The translations under genes and the position numbers were made by a program. The notes beneath the pieces are model-generated. The model saw only the letters and a program-made list of their open reading frames with translations. It was not told where the DNA came from and did no database searches. Shown here piece after piece: positions 62,675-64,000 of a stretch of DNA of 64,000 bases (positions are counted from its first letter, which is position 1; every line of letters begins with the position of its first letter). Source of the stretch: Nymphaea colorata (Eukaryota > Streptophyta > Magnoliopsida > Nymphaeales > Nymphaeaceae); NCBI RefSeq assembly GCF_008831285.2, contig NC_045149.1, positions 21,954,535 through 22,018,534 on the forward strand, given 5' to 3'.

Positions 62675-64000
62675 ATGGAGGCTTCCAGGGGAATGGTGGG
62701 GATGGAGAATCCCCTTACTTTCAAAGCAGGGCAGGTCTTTACAGGCTTTGGAGTTGGATGTGGGATTGGAATCGGAGTTGGCGGGCCACGAAATTTAGGT
62801 ACCCGTCTCTTCCTTCCCTTTTGTTTTTGGTGATTACCCTTTTCCTCGACGTCTTTCTTCTTGGGTCATTGTGAGGGTGAATTGGTTTTGGATGGTTGTT
62901 TTGAGTGCTTAGAGAAGAGAAAAGAAGAGAAGGATGAACGTTGGTAACTTCTTCAGCAGGAACGCTAGTGAAAATCGACGTGAAAATAATGGTAATCATG
63001 ATTTCTGTGCCTCCCATTGTGACACTTTGTTGCATGCTCTGCTGTCTCTCTGTCTTTCTTCCATCACATGGGAGATGAAATTGTTGAATGGTTTTGTTGG
63101 TTAGAGGTCGTTCTCTTGCTTGTTTAAGTGCAATGTGAGGGTGTGGATGTTTCTCTTCCAACAAAAGCTGGCTTACTTCTGTGGATGTTGGAATGTTCAT
63201 GTTGACTAGGCAGTTCAATTACTAGATTGGTTAAGAACGGAATAGGCTTTGAACAATTTAACGTGATTTTTTGTACGGTTTACAATTTACATTACTATTT
63301 CGTTCAAATTGCGGGCTCTAGTAAATCAGAAGGACCCCTGGTACGGAGAAATTTGATTCAGACTCTCCCACATTAATCATTCAAATAGAGATTCAGCTGC
63401 TAAAAGAAGCATGACCATTTTATACTATTGTTCTACTGGAATGGCAACTTATCCCTGGAAAGCTGATAGTTCTACAGTGCTTCAAGACATTTATACAATT
63501 GCAGCAATTGTAAGATGACTGCAAAATTAGAATTGACTCCCAACCGAACTTCCATTCACGAGTTGGACGCACGTGTTGATGATGTTTCTGATCTTCATCC
63601 TTCAAAATATATTTTGGTGCTTGTATAATCACTGGGGATTTTGACAAGACACCAATAGAACCCATGATAGAGACAGAGCTGACGTTTAGCTTGTGTTGCC
63701 TTCGGGTTGGACTTCTACTCGCGAGTTTCACAGCATACGTGGATGATGTTTCTGAGCTTTACGTTTCAAAATATATTTAGGCTGTATAATTTCTGGCGAT
63801 TTTGACAAGACACCGGTAGAAAGTTAGAAAGTGTGGGAGGAGAGAGAGAGACAGTTTCCATTTTTACATATTTTTGTTGCATATGCTTTCAGCTTGCCTT
63901 CAGACATGAAATATTTAGATTGTGAACTACAAGCAATCTCAAGTACGTAATTGTATCAGGTGCAATTCCAGTACTGAATCAGGTGATGAGCGCCACCAGG
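62675..64000 (+). CDS. Small glycine-rich protein gene, first two exons only
   Basis: Exon 1 runs from the ATG at 62675 to 62798 and ends at a GTACCC donor. Exon 2 begins at 63960 after a TTGTATCAG acceptor and runs off the window. The joined start gives MEASRGMVGMENPLTFKAGQ, then VFTGFGVGCGIGIGVGG and PRNLGAIPVLNQVMSATR, with phase 1 kept across the intron. The Gly/Val/Ile repeats with a possible membrane or amphipathic character recall a conserved uncharacterised plant family with FGVGCGIGIGVG and QVMSATRGA motifs. I know the pattern but no function for it. The frame is open upstream of 62675, but the leader has no better ATG. The 1.16-kb intron holds nothing notable; the minus-strand frame across its start is unrecognised. 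Confidence 0.7.
62799..63959 (+). other. Intron 1 of the glycine-rich gene
   Basis: A 1.16-kb intron. A phrase of the type gatgatgtttctga-ctt, cttcaaaatatattttgg and atttt-gacaagacacc recurs about 190 bp apart (63577-63655 and 63743-63815), a two-unit repeat. Otherwise unremarkable. Confidence 0.5.

Noticed and set aside
1-64000. CRISPR arrays, operons, rRNA or plastid genes
   Set aside because: None seen; the repeats are microsatellites, tandem duplications or transposon remains, and the genes are spliced plant nuclear genes.

Overview
The window is nuclear DNA of a flowering plant. The evidence is the gene content: an ATL-type RING-H2 ligase, a bHLH94/96-type factor, a chloroplast-type two-RRM protein and an ALA-type flippase. 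Short GT-AG introns in AT-rich DNA, Ty1-copia fossils, small hAT-like elements and many (TA)n/(GA)n microsatellites fit this. Nothing identifies the species.

Layout. 1-6.4 kb: a broken exon-like stretch on + at 454-848, then an unresolved minus-strand unit with exon-like blocks at about 3.4, 5.3 and 6.3 kb. 7.0-9.4 kb: a hAT-like MITE, then a four-exon plastid RRM-protein gene (+) with an apparent one-base frame problem in exon 1. 9.4-15.5 kb: no recognisable gene. 15.5-16.7 kb: an intact intronless ATL51/52-like gene (+). 16.7-21.9 kb: microsatellites, a MITE-like repeat and a 362-bp tandem duplication. 21.9-24.5 kb: a three-exon bHLH94/96-like gene (-). 24.5-33.5 kb: mostly intergenic, with a badly eroded copia fossil at about 29-31 kb.

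33.6-48.5 kb: a 16-exon PIG-W/GWT1 gene (-) that I could follow exon by exon to 463 aa. Its ninth intron holds a complete-length but decayed Ty1-copia element in the opposite orientation, with both LTRs and a 5-bp target duplication. 48.5-51.2 kb: GA-rich intergenic DNA. 51.2-57.1 kb: a ten-exon P4-ATPase (ALA9-12 type) gene (-), 1232 aa, with a triplicated splice-donor segment in intron 5. 57.1-62.7 kb: intergenic, with a fold-back element. 62.7-64.0 kb: the first two exons of a small glycine-rich gene (+) that runs off the right edge.

The genes are unrelated housekeeping and regulatory genes: ER GPI-anchor synthesis, lipid flipping, ubiquitination, transcription and plastid RNA binding. I see no cluster or operon-like system. 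The most unusual observations are structural: the tandem-copied splice donor in the flippase gene, the post-insertion duplication at the copia 3' end, and the frame problem in the RRM gene. I found no convincing new biological system. Exon borders were read by eye from GT-AG sites, reading frame and recalled family sequences; no alignment was run.
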